Assembly: GCA_049487715.1 (NCBI GenBank)
Contig: CP150550.1
Span: 372,001 to 436,000, forward strand
From: Pycnococcus provasolii
Lineage: Eukaryota > Chlorophyta > Pseudoscourfieldiophyceae > Pseudoscourfieldiales
Reading direction: 5' to 3'
Length of the DNA stretch: 64,000 nt
The notes beneath the pieces were generated by a model. It did no database searches. It was given only the letters and a program-made list of their open reading frames with translations, and was not told the origin of the DNA. Of the stretch, positions 10,003 through 18,062 are shown one piece after another. The position numbers were made by a program, and so were the translations under genes. Numbering within the stretch: the stretch's first letter is position 1; every line of letters starts with the position of its first letter.

Positions 10003-10032
10003 TTAGGGTTAGGGTTAGGGTTAGGGTTAGGG
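10003..10032 (+). repeat. (TTAGGG)5 interstitial telomere-like array in a divergent promoter
   Basis: Five perfect TTAGGG units lie 76 bp upstream of the ATG at 10108 and 127 bp from the divergent start at 9876. This is the cleanest of the telomere-like arrays in the window. Confidence 0.95.
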
Positions 10033-10107
10033 TGCGGGGCGCATTTTGCCATTTTGTCCCTTCTTGTTGTCATTCGTTCGTTGTCGAGGCAAGTTCTCGA
10101 TCGCACG

Positions 10108-10381
10108 ATGACGGACGCCGCGGCGCTGCTTGCGTCGCTCGACACCGGAGCGGAAGCCTCCGACAGCTCGCCTTCGCTCGCCGAGCTGCGACGCGAGCTG
10201 CACAGCATCACGCACCTCGAGCGGTCGCAAGGAGGAGCTGCGCGCGGCTCTCGGCGAATCGCCCGATGACGCCGACTACGCCGAGGCACTCGCGGAGAAT
10301 GAGGGCGTGCTTACGCGTAAGTGGCAGCGCGTCGCGGAACTCAAGCAGCGGTACGAGGACGAGCGTAAGCTTATGGTCTAA
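10108..10381 (+). CDS. Small acidic coiled-coil protein, interrupted by a frame shift
   Basis: The frame from ATG 10108 encodes MTDAAALLASLDTGAEASDS and SPSLAELRRELHSITHLERS, then goes out of frame. The +1 frame from about 10220 continues with KEELRAALGESPDDADYAEA and WQRVAELKQRYEDERKLM to TAA 10379-10381. Both halves have the same heptad-like coiled-coil character, so one gene of about 90 aa is likely. One extra base near GGTCGCAAGG (about 10225) would explain the break. An intron does not fit in the overlap. The product is unknown. The dispersed 3' element copy B starts right at the stop codon, and a (TTAGGG)5 array lies upstream. Confidence 0.5.
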
Positions 10382-10460
10382 GGTCGCTTATTCAGTAACG
10401 GAATGTACTTTACTTTATCCACCGGTCGTCCACTCACGACATTCGCATTCCCCATTCCGC
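10380..10460 (+). repeat. Dispersed 3'-flanking element, copy B
   Basis: The sequence AGGTCGCTTATTCAGTAACG, then TGTACTTTACTTTATCC, then GTCGTCCACTCACGACATTC aligns with copies A, C and D. It abuts the stop codon of the coiled-coil gene and runs in the same direction. The remaining sequence to 10800 shows no coding signal. Confidence 0.75.
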
Positions 10461-10800
10461 CCACCCCATCGGCGCCAGTCACCAGCGCTTTAGTTGGCAC
10501 GTCCTGGCGCTCGTGGTGTCCCTACTACTACCAACATACATGCAAGAGACTCATCCTGAAGTCTGAGCTGATGACCACCTCATTCTTCCTATAACTTACG
10601 CTCAAATTCGCGAACAGGCGTACATCGCTCAGTCCATCACCTCACATCGTTTGGTGGTAAAGTTGTGTTGGATCGCAGAGAGAGAGAGAGAGGAACCGGA
10701 ACCATCAAGCAAGTGTCACTCGGACGGATTCGGATTCCTTATTATCCGCCATTCATCATCATCGGTCGCCATCCTCCTCCTCCTCCTCCGAAGAAGAAGA

Positions 10801-12729
10801 ATGTCTGCAGCTCCCAGCAGACTGGTTCTCCTTCTCCTCACGCTATGCGCGTCAATGCCGTACGCGTCACTGGCACAGGCACCCTCGGGATCGTGGTCGT
10901 CTCTGTTTGGCATACTCGGCTCGTCAGCAGGCACACTCTCAGAAGACGACACATCAGCTTCACCTCCGTGGTGGTCGCATGACACATCCACCTCCTCTCC
11001 CACCTCGTCAAAACCGCCCAAAGCCATCACCAGCCACAGCGCACCAGCCGCGCGAAGAGAGTGGGCAGCTGCACTCAAAGCGACACGAATGCCGACGCCG
11101 CGCGGACGCATCAATAGCGTGGATCCGGGACCGCCGAACGACGACGCGCTGAGCGAGATCGCGGCGTTCAGCGGACGGTGCTTGGGTGCAAGAAAGCCGT
11201 GGACACCGGGAATGGAAGAACCGATGGCAGCACTGGCGCCGCCGCCGCCATTCTTACAAATGATGCCTAAGCCAACCGTCGACCCGCTCCCTTCGGCAAG
11301 AGCACTGCGACAGCCCGTGCTGGCGTCAAGAGCAGCGCCTCCCGTCTCGACTTTTAAGCTCGACAAGAGAGAACTCGACAGTATCGTGCGAACTGTGCGC
11401 GAAGCCGTAGACGGTGTGACGGACACTGACGACGTCGACGACGACCCACCACCTGCTTCCTACAAAAGTTTACGAAGCGGCGGCGGCGGCGGCACGCCAG
11501 CCACCACAGCACTCTTGGACGCCACCGCTAGCAGTGCGCGCCGGCGCGTAGAGCAGGCGCTGGCAAGGCGCGTTCAAACCGGGCCACGTCGACGACGCTT
11601 ACTGGAATCGGCAGATTCGGCGCGAGCACGGGGTGGCGGACTCAAGAGCCAGTGCGAGGCACGCGAGAAAAAAGCGACGTACCCTGGGCCGCTTTCTGTG
11701 CATATGCGAAACTCGAACGACGAGCCAACCGTTCTCAGCAAAGCCGCACGGATGGTTGCGAGTTGCCTCCTCCACGGCGACGTGCCACTGCCGCCAGACT
11801 TGCCGGCATGCACGTACGACACCGAGCAGACGCAGAGGGAGTTGCGCAACCTTCTCACAAACCTCACCAGCTACAGGAAGCTGCGGATGGAGCGGCCGAT
11901 ATGCCACACGGTTACGCGAGGCGCACGGTGCTCAACGCTCTCGGGCAACGTGCAGTCAGGAGTACCAACAGGTACGTGGAGAAGAGAAGATCGCCCGCCG
12001 GCGGACCTGCCGGCGTACAAATGGCGCACGTGCGCGATCGTCGCGAACGGGCCGCTGAGCAAGGTGGAGCGCAATGGCAAGATGATCGACGCGCACGACG
12101 CAGTCTGGCGCTTCAATCTCATGCCAGCGTCGTTCGCCTCTGGCTTTGTTGGAAGCCGCACATCCGTGCGCGTCTTCAATCGCCTGAGGGGCTACGAGGC
12201 AACAGGAAAGCGAGAAGGCCGCGGGCAGAGCATGAAGGCGAAGCCAGGTGAGACGTGGATGTTCTGGCACTCGCGGTCAGTCGCATACCTTTCAGACGTC
12301 AAGGAAAAGCACGGACGCGCTCGCGTTGATTTCCTTCACTCCAGCCACATCGCATGGATGGCGTCGGCGTACTTTGAAGCACGGAAAGACGTCATGCAAA
12401 TCCTCAGTCCATTTGGCTGGCAGCGCCCGAGCTGCCCTGACCAGATGAGCAGTGGCGTGCAAGCAATTCTCACCGCCCTGAAGCTCTGCGGACGCGTTAA
12501 TCTGTTCGGATTTTCGTACTCCCGCCGCGTTCTCGCCAACCGGCCCGGGCACAGCGACGGGCCTCACAGCATGCATACGGCACACAGCTGGGATTTCGAT
12601 GTCGTGCTCGTGCGGCTGCTGAAGCTCATGGGGCTCATTGATGTGTGTACCGCGGATGACCCAACCGTCACCACGAAGGAGCTGCAAATGCGAGGAAAAG
12701 CACGCGGGCGTACAAGCCTTACGTACTAG
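10801..12729 (+). CDS. GT29 sialyltransferase-like glycosyltransferase, type II membrane protein
   Basis: This is a 642-aa protein starting at ATG 10801. A hydrophobic N-terminal segment (RLVLLLLTLCASMPYASLA) serves as a signal anchor, followed by a Pro/Ser-rich stem of about 300 residues. The C-terminal domain has the GT29 layout: motif L (CAIVANGPLS ... IDAHDAVWRFNLMP, residues about 408-440), motif S (CPDQMSSGVQAILTALKLCG and NLFGFSY, about 545-570), and a motif III/VS-like HSMHTAHSWDFDVV with conserved His residues. In animals GT29 enzymes transfer CMP-sialic acid to glycans in the Golgi. Plant and algal members are called sialyltransferase-like and may use a related sugar such as Kdo. 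The donor here is unknown. Confidence 0.9.
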   Translation: MSAAPSRLVLLLLTLCASMPYASLAQAPSGSWSSLFGILGSSAGTLSEDDTSASPPWWSHDTSTSSPTSSKPPKAITSHSAPAARREWAAALKATRMPTPRGRINSVDPGPPNDDALSEIAAFSGRCLGARKPWTPGMEEPMAALAPPPPFLQMMPKPTVDPLPSARALRQPVLASRAAPPVSTFKLDKRELDSIVRTVREAVDGVTDTDDVDDDPPPASYKSLRSGGGGGTPATTALLDATASSARRRVEQALARRVQTGPRRRRLLESADSARARGGGLKSQCEAREKKATYPGPLSVHMRNSNDEPTVLSKAARMVASCLLHGDVPLPPDLPACTYDTEQTQRELRNLLTNLTSYRKLRMERPICHTVTRGARCSTLSGNVQSGVPTGTWRREDRPPADLPAYKWRTCAIVANGPLSKVERNGKMIDAHDAVWRFNLMPASFASGFVGSRTSVRVFNRLRGYEATGKREGRGQSMKAKPGETWMFWHSRSVAYLSDVKEKHGRARVDFLHSSHIAWMASAYFEARKDVMQILSPFGWQRPSCPDQMSSGVQAILTALKLCGRVNLFGFSYSRRVLANRPGHSDGPHSMHTAHSWDFDVVLVRLLKLMGLIDVCTADDPTVTTKELQMRGKARGRTSLTY

Positions 12730-12809
12730 TAACGTGTTAGCACTAACCTTATGTAACATACTCAAGCAAGTTCTTTCTATTTACTTTATCGAAGGATGGA
12801 ATGCGTAAC

Positions 12810-15800
12810 TCATGGCGGGGGAAGCTGGGCACCCGGCGGAAGCGTTCCCATAAGCACGTCGTCATCCTCCACGTCGTCGTAGTCAATCTGATCTGTCATC
12901 GCGTCGTCGTGGTCGACAGCAGCACCCTCGCCCGTTGCCACCATTGGTGTTGCATCGACCGACTCGTCCAGGTCGTGGTAGTCGATACTATCTCCCACCT
13001 CAGCCTCGGCCGGTGCGCCAGATGCGACAACCGCGTTGGCTTCTTTGGCAGCCCTCAGCTGCGACGCCTGCTTGCGCGCCTGCCTTCCTCGAGCATGCCT
13101 CTGAATGGTCTTGGCTGATGCAGCCTCGCGATCAGCCTGCTCAACGCGGCGCTGCTCACGTGCGCTGGATGCAGCGCTGCGACCTTTCATGCCTCTGTAC
13201 TGTGCCTGGATCCTGGTGGCGGCATTACTTGTGCGCTGCGCTTCCCGTGCCGCCGACTCGTCTTCAGACTTTGACGTGCGCAGTCGCGACGCCTCTTTTC
13301 GCGCAATACGTCCTCGTGCATGCCTTTGGATGGTCCTTGCGGCAGCACTTTCCTGATTCCTTCGCGATTCATCGCTCCGAGCCTTGAGCTCCGCGTCCGG
13401 AATCTGCCTCGAATCCGTTGTCGTAGCCCTCAGATTGCGCATGCGATCGAGCTCCTCGTCTGTCAGCAGCCTGTTCGCCTTCGCCTTCGCCTCCAGCGCT
13501 GCCAGCTCTTCCTCCGCGGACGGCGGCTCCGTATTTACACCACGCAGGTCGCGCATGCGATCGAGCTCCTCGTCTGTCAGCAGCCTGTTCGCCTTCGCCT
13601 TCGCCTCCAGCGCTGCCAGCTCTTCCTCCGCGGACGGCGGCTCCGTATTTACACCACGCAGGTCGCGCATGCGATCGAGCTCCTCGTCTGTCAGCAGCCT
13701 GTTCGCCTTCGCCTTCGCCTCCAGCGCTGCCAATTCTTCCGTTGGGGAGGGATCGATCGCTTGCAGTTGTGCCACCTGAGATCTAGCTGCCCGCCCGCGC
13801 TGGGCAGCCTGAATTGCCGTCGCTGCCCGTGCATGCTCTTCGCTGTAGGAAGCAGGCGCATATGGCTCGGGTGGCGCTCGGCTTGGAGGTGGTTTGGGTG
13901 CTTCTCTGACCATGGGAGCCGCTGGCGTCTCTCGTTTTGACTCATTTGACCGTCCCGTGGTGGTGCCAGCCAAGAACGATTGCATTTCGCGACGCGCAGC
14001 TTCCCGACGAGCCGAAAGCCCTCTGTAATTTTTCTGAATAACCAACGCCGCGTCGTTTTCATCGGACGGCATCGCTGGCGATTTCTCGGTGTGCGCGAGA
14101 AATGCACCTAGCACTCGGCGTGCGGCAGCAAGCTCATCCTCCTCGGAGAGGGCATTGGCATCTTCGTCGTATGCGATGCCAACCTGCTGCAGCGGCGAAA
14201 ATTGTGCAGCACGCGTGCGAGGACTCGCCTCCGGATCGTCCCAGTCGTCCATGAGCTCGAGCTCGTTCAAGTCGACCGTGCGCAACATCGCCAGCGCGCG
14301 CTGCATCTCGTGCCGCGCAGCACTCACATCGGCATCCTCCCGTGGTCCCTGACCTCTGTGCAATCCCTCGAAAATTCGCCTCTCCTCGATTGACGCACCG
14401 TGTGCACGACCCACGCTGAAGACGCGAAGCGCGTCAGACGCACGCCTGCCATGTTGTGGGAGCACGAGCTTGCGATCCATCTCACGTGCAATCTCCGCCG
14501 CAAGCTCTTGCACACGAGGATGCATAGACGTGCCGCCGAGCATCAATGCCTGCGACTCTCTTTGTGAAAGGATTGAAAGAAGAGGTGCCGTGAGCGGGGA
14601 TGCGTGATTCACGGCCACGGGTGGATCTCCATACGTTGGATACGCAAGCGAGAAGAGAGAACAAGAACCCGGTTCGTCACCAAATGCACGCAGATTATCT
14701 GCGCGATCAGTACCTTTGCCCCGCACGAGCTTGGCAGGGTTGAGACTTGGGGGCATGTAACGCCCAACCTGGTTGGCTTTCCCGCCTTTTGCCAACTCCA
14801 AGCCACCACCAAAGGCTCCAGGCGGTGCGCGAAAGTCGCCTGGCACCCTTCCATCGGCATCGAAGTCAAAGGCGTCAGCGAATGGGCAGTCAAACATGAG
14901 AAGGAGCTCACAGGCACTAGAGCAGTACTTGTGAGCAAGTGTTCGGACGTCTGCCTCCGTGATCCCGGCGGGTACACCACCCACATTTCCCATGTCGTCT
15001 GACGCCGCCCAGTCCCCCGCGGCGGCAATGGCCATGGAGCCTAGAGCCGCGCTGGAGTCCGGAATGCGCGATGAGATTCCCGAGTAATACAGCACGCCAA
15101 CATCTCCTCGTGAGGTGTCACCCAGCCACTCGAGCGCCTTGCGCAGGTTCGCCGCATCAGCAGGCTGCACGCAGAGGCGCTCGTTGAACTTGAGCAGACT
15201 CGTCACAGCACCCGTCATGACAAGGGGTACATCTGTGAGAATGCGCACCTCGTCATGCACGTCGCCGAGACGGAACGAGTAAATTCGACTGAGCATTGCT
15301 GCGACGGCGAGCGCGTCTGCGCCGGCGCGCTTGCACTCGTGACCGCCACACGGTACCGCCGCCATTCCAGCTGCAACGATGAGTGCACGTCTGCGCCGAT
15401 TTATCCCTGGCCTCCAAGCTTGCCTTTCACCAGCCTCTTTGGCTGCAATTTTATCCAGCTTTGCGAGTGGTACGCGCTCGTCCACGTCGTAAGACGGCGG
15501 CCCATTAGCCTGTGGCGCGCGTCGGCCAAGAAGAGGATACATCCAGTCAGTCATACCACTTCCGCGTAAGCTGCGATAGTACGCCATACGCTCCGCGCGC
15601 ATACGTGGCGCCGACTCGGCGAGGGTCAGGCCATGGGGCGTTACGAGGTGCGCGAGCAAGCCTGCGGGCGCCTTCCGCTCTCTGGTGTTTGCGACGTGGA
15701 CGAGCGGCTCGCCCCAGTCGTTCGTGCCGTCGGCGTTTGGTTTCGGCGTGCGCGCGCCGGTTCGTGTGTGGTTGACTGGCGCTAGTGCAGGCCTTGCGGG

Positions 15801-16175
15801 CGTCGCTATCCGTCTCGGTGGCGCAGGTGGCATGGCCAGGTTCGCCGCCTGCGTTAGCGCCGTGCCCCCGCGCGCGAGCTGGTACAGCACACGTGCTTTT
15901 ACGATTTCGTAGTCTTCGTGCGCGATGAGTTGCGCGTCCCGCGCGTGTTTTGCGTGCGAGAGCTGCACGAGCGCCCCCCCAGGCACCGCCTCGAGCGCGT
16001 GCAGCAGCGCGTGTTTTTGCGCTTCGTAGTCGACGTTGGCGATGAGCGCCGCCTTTTTGAGTTCGTGCAGCTGCGTGAGGCTGTGGAGCCAGGAGGCGTC
16101 TCTCATGGCGACACCTTGAGTGGTTGCGGCTGCGGTTTTCGCGGCGGCCGCAGCATGACCTTCGCTCGCCAACAT
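12810..16175 (-). CDS. Metacaspase-like (p20) protein with IQ motifs, probably a pseudoprotease
   Basis: This is an 1121-aa protein from ATG 16175; the further upstream extension begins with TTG. A caspase/metacaspase p20-like fold is suggested from about residue 263 (RRRALIVAAGM), with a GDVGVLYYSG strand near 360 and ACELLLMFDCPFADAFDFD near 425. In active metacaspases these are HYSGHG and DCCHSG. Here the catalytic His position reads Ile/Ser (SGIS) and the Cys position appears to be Pro. The C-terminal half holds five IQ-type motifs (for example VIQKNYRGLSARR, TIQRHARGRIARK, RIQAQYRGMKGRS), expected to bind calmodulin or myosin light chains. It also has three copies of a 38-residue Glu/Ala/Leu-rich repeat. 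The likely role is a non-catalytic Ca2+/calmodulin-linked scaffold, which is inference. Confidence 0.75.
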   Translation of the reverse strand: MLASEGHAAAAAKTAAATTQGVAMRDASWLHSLTQLHELKKAALIANVDYEAQKHALLHALEAVPGGALVQLSHAKHARDAQLIAHEDYEIVKARVLYQLARGGTALTQAANLAMPPAPPRRIATPARPALAPVNHTRTGARTPKPNADGTNDWGEPLVHVANTRERKAPAGLLAHLVTPHGLTLAESAPRMRAERMAYYRSLRGSGMTDWMYPLLGRRAPQANGPPSYDVDERVPLAKLDKIAAKEAGERQAWRPGINRRRRALIVAAGMAAVPCGGHECKRAGADALAVAAMLSRIYSFRLGDVHDEVRILTDVPLVMTGAVTSLLKFNERLCVQPADAANLRKALEWLGDTSRGDVGVLYYSGISSRIPDSSAALGSMAIAAAGDWAASDDMGNVGGVPAGITEADVRTLAHKYCSSACELLLMFDCPFADAFDFDADGRVPGDFRAPPGAFGGGLELAKGGKANQVGRYMPPSLNPAKLVRGKGTDRADNLRAFGDEPGSCSLFSLAYPTYGDPPVAVNHASPLTAPLLSILSQRESQALMLGGTSMHPRVQELAAEIAREMDRKLVLPQHGRRASDALRVFSVGRAHGASIEERRIFEGLHRGQGPREDADVSAARHEMQRALAMLRTVDLNELELMDDWDDPEASPRTRAAQFSPLQQVGIAYDEDANALSEEDELAAARRVLGAFLAHTEKSPAMPSDENDAALVIQKNYRGLSARREAARREMQSFLAGTTTGRSNESKRETPAAPMVREAPKPPPSRAPPEPYAPASYSEEHARAATAIQAAQRGRAARSQVAQLQAIDPSPTEELAALEAKAKANRLLTDEELDRMRDLRGVNTEPPSAEEELAALEAKAKANRLLTDEELDRMRDLRGVNTEPPSAEEELAALEAKAKANRLLTDEELDRMRNLRATTTDSRQIPDAELKARSDESRRNQESAAARTIQRHARGRIARKEASRLRTSKSEDESAAREAQRTSNAATRIQAQYRGMKGRSAASSAREQRRVEQADREAASAKTIQRHARGRQARKQASQLRAAKEANAVVASGAPAEAEVGDSIDYHDLDESVDATPMVATGEGAAVDHDDAMTDQIDYDDVEDDDVLMGTLPPGAQLPPP
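13438..13745 (-). repeat. 114-bp coding tandem triplication
   Basis: Units start at 13438, 13552 and 13666, with near-identical DNA including synonymous sites. Each encodes a 38-residue block around LLTDEELDRMRDLRGVNTEP and EEELAALEAKAKANR. Near identity at the DNA level implies recent expansion. Confidence 0.95.
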
Positions 16176-16936
16176 GTTCTTACAGTACAAGTGTGAAACA
16201 CGCACGGCGCATGTATGCCTAAAAGCTTTCAATACAGCGTTCAACACTAGTCAAGTCAATGAAGTGTCAAACGAACGGCCAAAGGAAAGGCCAAGAAACA
16301 GCCAAGGCCGGAAGAAGGCGGAGAGACGAAACCTCCTAAACTTTAGTTCTCTACCTATCCGGGTACCATCCTACATGTACATACGAATTCACGATAGATG
16401 GGGCCCGCCCGCGTGAGTAAACTTTTAACCTTACCACGCCAAGGATCGAGTGTGTAGTACTACCCGTAGAGTTGAGTGGTTTGCGGCCGACCTGACACCT
16501 GATCAAGGTATAAGTACTAGCTAGGGTGGTATGCAAAATGCTTGGGTCCGTGGTAGCCTGTCCGTGGTCGACCTCTTTTGCTTTCGTCGATCGCTTTGCG
16601 AGGGTCGGAATCCTGAACTGGTTTTTCCCATCCAGGTTTCCCATCCTCCCTTGCCCCTTGCAATGACCTGTTGCAATGCGTAACCCTTAAAAAATCGCGT
16701 TGACCGACCGTTGCCACAACCTTGCCAAGCCTTTAATTTTACCATCCAACAAACGTTGCAGGGTTGCACTCGTTGCCTGGTAAAACTTTATTACCACCAC
16801 CTCCTCCGGCTGTCCGGGAGAGCTCTCGTTCGTTCCCCCCTCGCACCCACCAGGTGGCCGGCAGAGGTCCCCTTAAGGTTGCTCGCACCTTGAGCGATCG
16901 ATCATCTATCAGAAGAAGAACTTGTTGAAAGAAAGT
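16176..16936. other. Intergenic, divergent promoter region
   Basis: This lies between the metacaspase-like gene (minus) and the armadillo gene (plus). I see no telomere-like array, no conserved ORF and no RNA gene in it. Several CCTTGCC/TTGCAA-type short repeats occur at 16650-16780. Confidence 0.4.
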
Positions 16937-17983
16937 ATGGCGCCTCGTAGTAACAATAACAACGTGTCGTTCCGTGAAGTGCGCGACTTCTTAACGGCGC
17001 GTCCCGGCGCTTTAGCCGATGATAGAACCGCCCTCATGCGTGTCGTCGACGGATTCTGTAAGGCGAACGACGACCCGTCGACGTCTGAGAACTTTGCAAA
17101 CGGACTCACGGACAGATGGGAAGAAATCATACGACTCCTCAGAAACCCGCTCATCGACGAAGATGACCCTGTACTACTGCTCACGCTGCGCGCCGTCAAA
17201 ATACTCTCGAGAAAACACGAAAACAGAATTACGTTCGGAGACAACGGAGTCGCGGTCGTATGCCGCGTCCTCAAAAAAGGGTACGTCAACCCGCGTGTCG
17301 CAGGCGAGGGCGCGAACGTCGTGCTCAACGTGTGCTACGAGCGCGCTAACGTTGACATGGTCATCAGGGCGGGAGGGGTACCCCCGCTCGTTAAGGCGCT
17401 CGGCGCGACGGACAGAGACCTCGTCGCAAACGCGTCTGGCGCGATACAGAGCGTGTGCTTTCAGGAAACTGGGCGCGCCGCCGTGCGCGAAACGGGCGCC
17501 ATCTCGCTACTCGTGAATCTGCTCGACAATCCAACACAAAAGGTACATACGCGCGCCGTGGGTGCCTTGCACAACCTCTCCAGCGACGCGGAAGCCATAC
17601 GCACCATACGCAAGCAAGGTGGAATTCCGAAGCTCGTTAAACTACTCGAAAGCACTGCACCCGGCGTGTGCGGGTCAGCGGCTGGCGCTCTTCAGAATGT
17701 TAGCAGAGAGGTGGCATCTCGTGGAGAAATCAAGGATCTTGGTGCCGTGCCACTGCTCGCTGAACTTCTGCCAGGAGCGGACTTGCAGGCGCAGGTGTGC
17801 GCCGCGGGAGCGCTGCTGAACATCCTTGGGCCGGAGATGGGCGAGAACGTGAGCCATCCGGCGCGAAAAGGCTTCGGTAAGGTGCTAAGCTGCACCATCG
17901 CTCTCGCGGCTGTGTACGATGGCCTGTTCGATAGTGAGGAGAATCCACCGATGAACGGATGCGTGCTGCCGTCGCAGGAGTGA
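16937..17983 (+). CDS. Armadillo-repeat protein
   Basis: This is a 348-aa protein; ATG 16937 gives MAPRSNNNN, whereas the upstream extension begins with TTG. Tandem helical ARM repeats are recognisable from their G-x-P/I-x-L-V-x-L-L and AAGAL-x-N cores: VIRAGGVPPLVKALGATDRD, then ETGAISLLVNLLDNP, then AVGALHNLSSDAEAIRTI, then GGIPKLVKLLEST, AAGALQNVS, and AVPLLAELLPG with AAGALLNIL. The repeats form a superhelical protein-binding surface. The architecture resembles Rap1GDS1/vac8-like cytosolic scaffolds with no additional catalytic domain. The partner is unknown. Confidence 0.9.
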   Translation: MAPRSNNNNVSFREVRDFLTARPGALADDRTALMRVVDGFCKANDDPSTSENFANGLTDRWEEIIRLLRNPLIDEDDPVLLLTLRAVKILSRKHENRITFGDNGVAVVCRVLKKGYVNPRVAGEGANVVLNVCYERANVDMVIRAGGVPPLVKALGATDRDLVANASGAIQSVCFQETGRAAVRETGAISLLVNLLDNPTQKVHTRAVGALHNLSSDAEAIRTIRKQGGIPKLVKLLESTAPGVCGSAAGALQNVSREVASRGEIKDLGAVPLLAELLPGADLQAQVCAAGALLNILGPEMGENVSHPARKGFGKVLSCTIALAAVYDGLFDSEENPPMNGCVLPSQE

Positions 17984-18062
17984 ATAAGTGGTGGGTTTTT
18001 GTGCACACGTCACATGCCATGACTTGTATTGTTGCAATTATTTGAACTAACAGCTGAAAATT

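Noticed and set aside
10003-10032. True chromosome end or telomere
   Set aside because: Genes continue on both sides and similar short arrays recur every few kb in promoters, so these are interstitial motifs.
12936-14352. Long plus-strand open frames opposite the metacaspase-like gene
   Set aside because: They are antisense shadows of GC-rich coding sequence. Their translations are low complexity, and the minus frame has clear IQ motifs.
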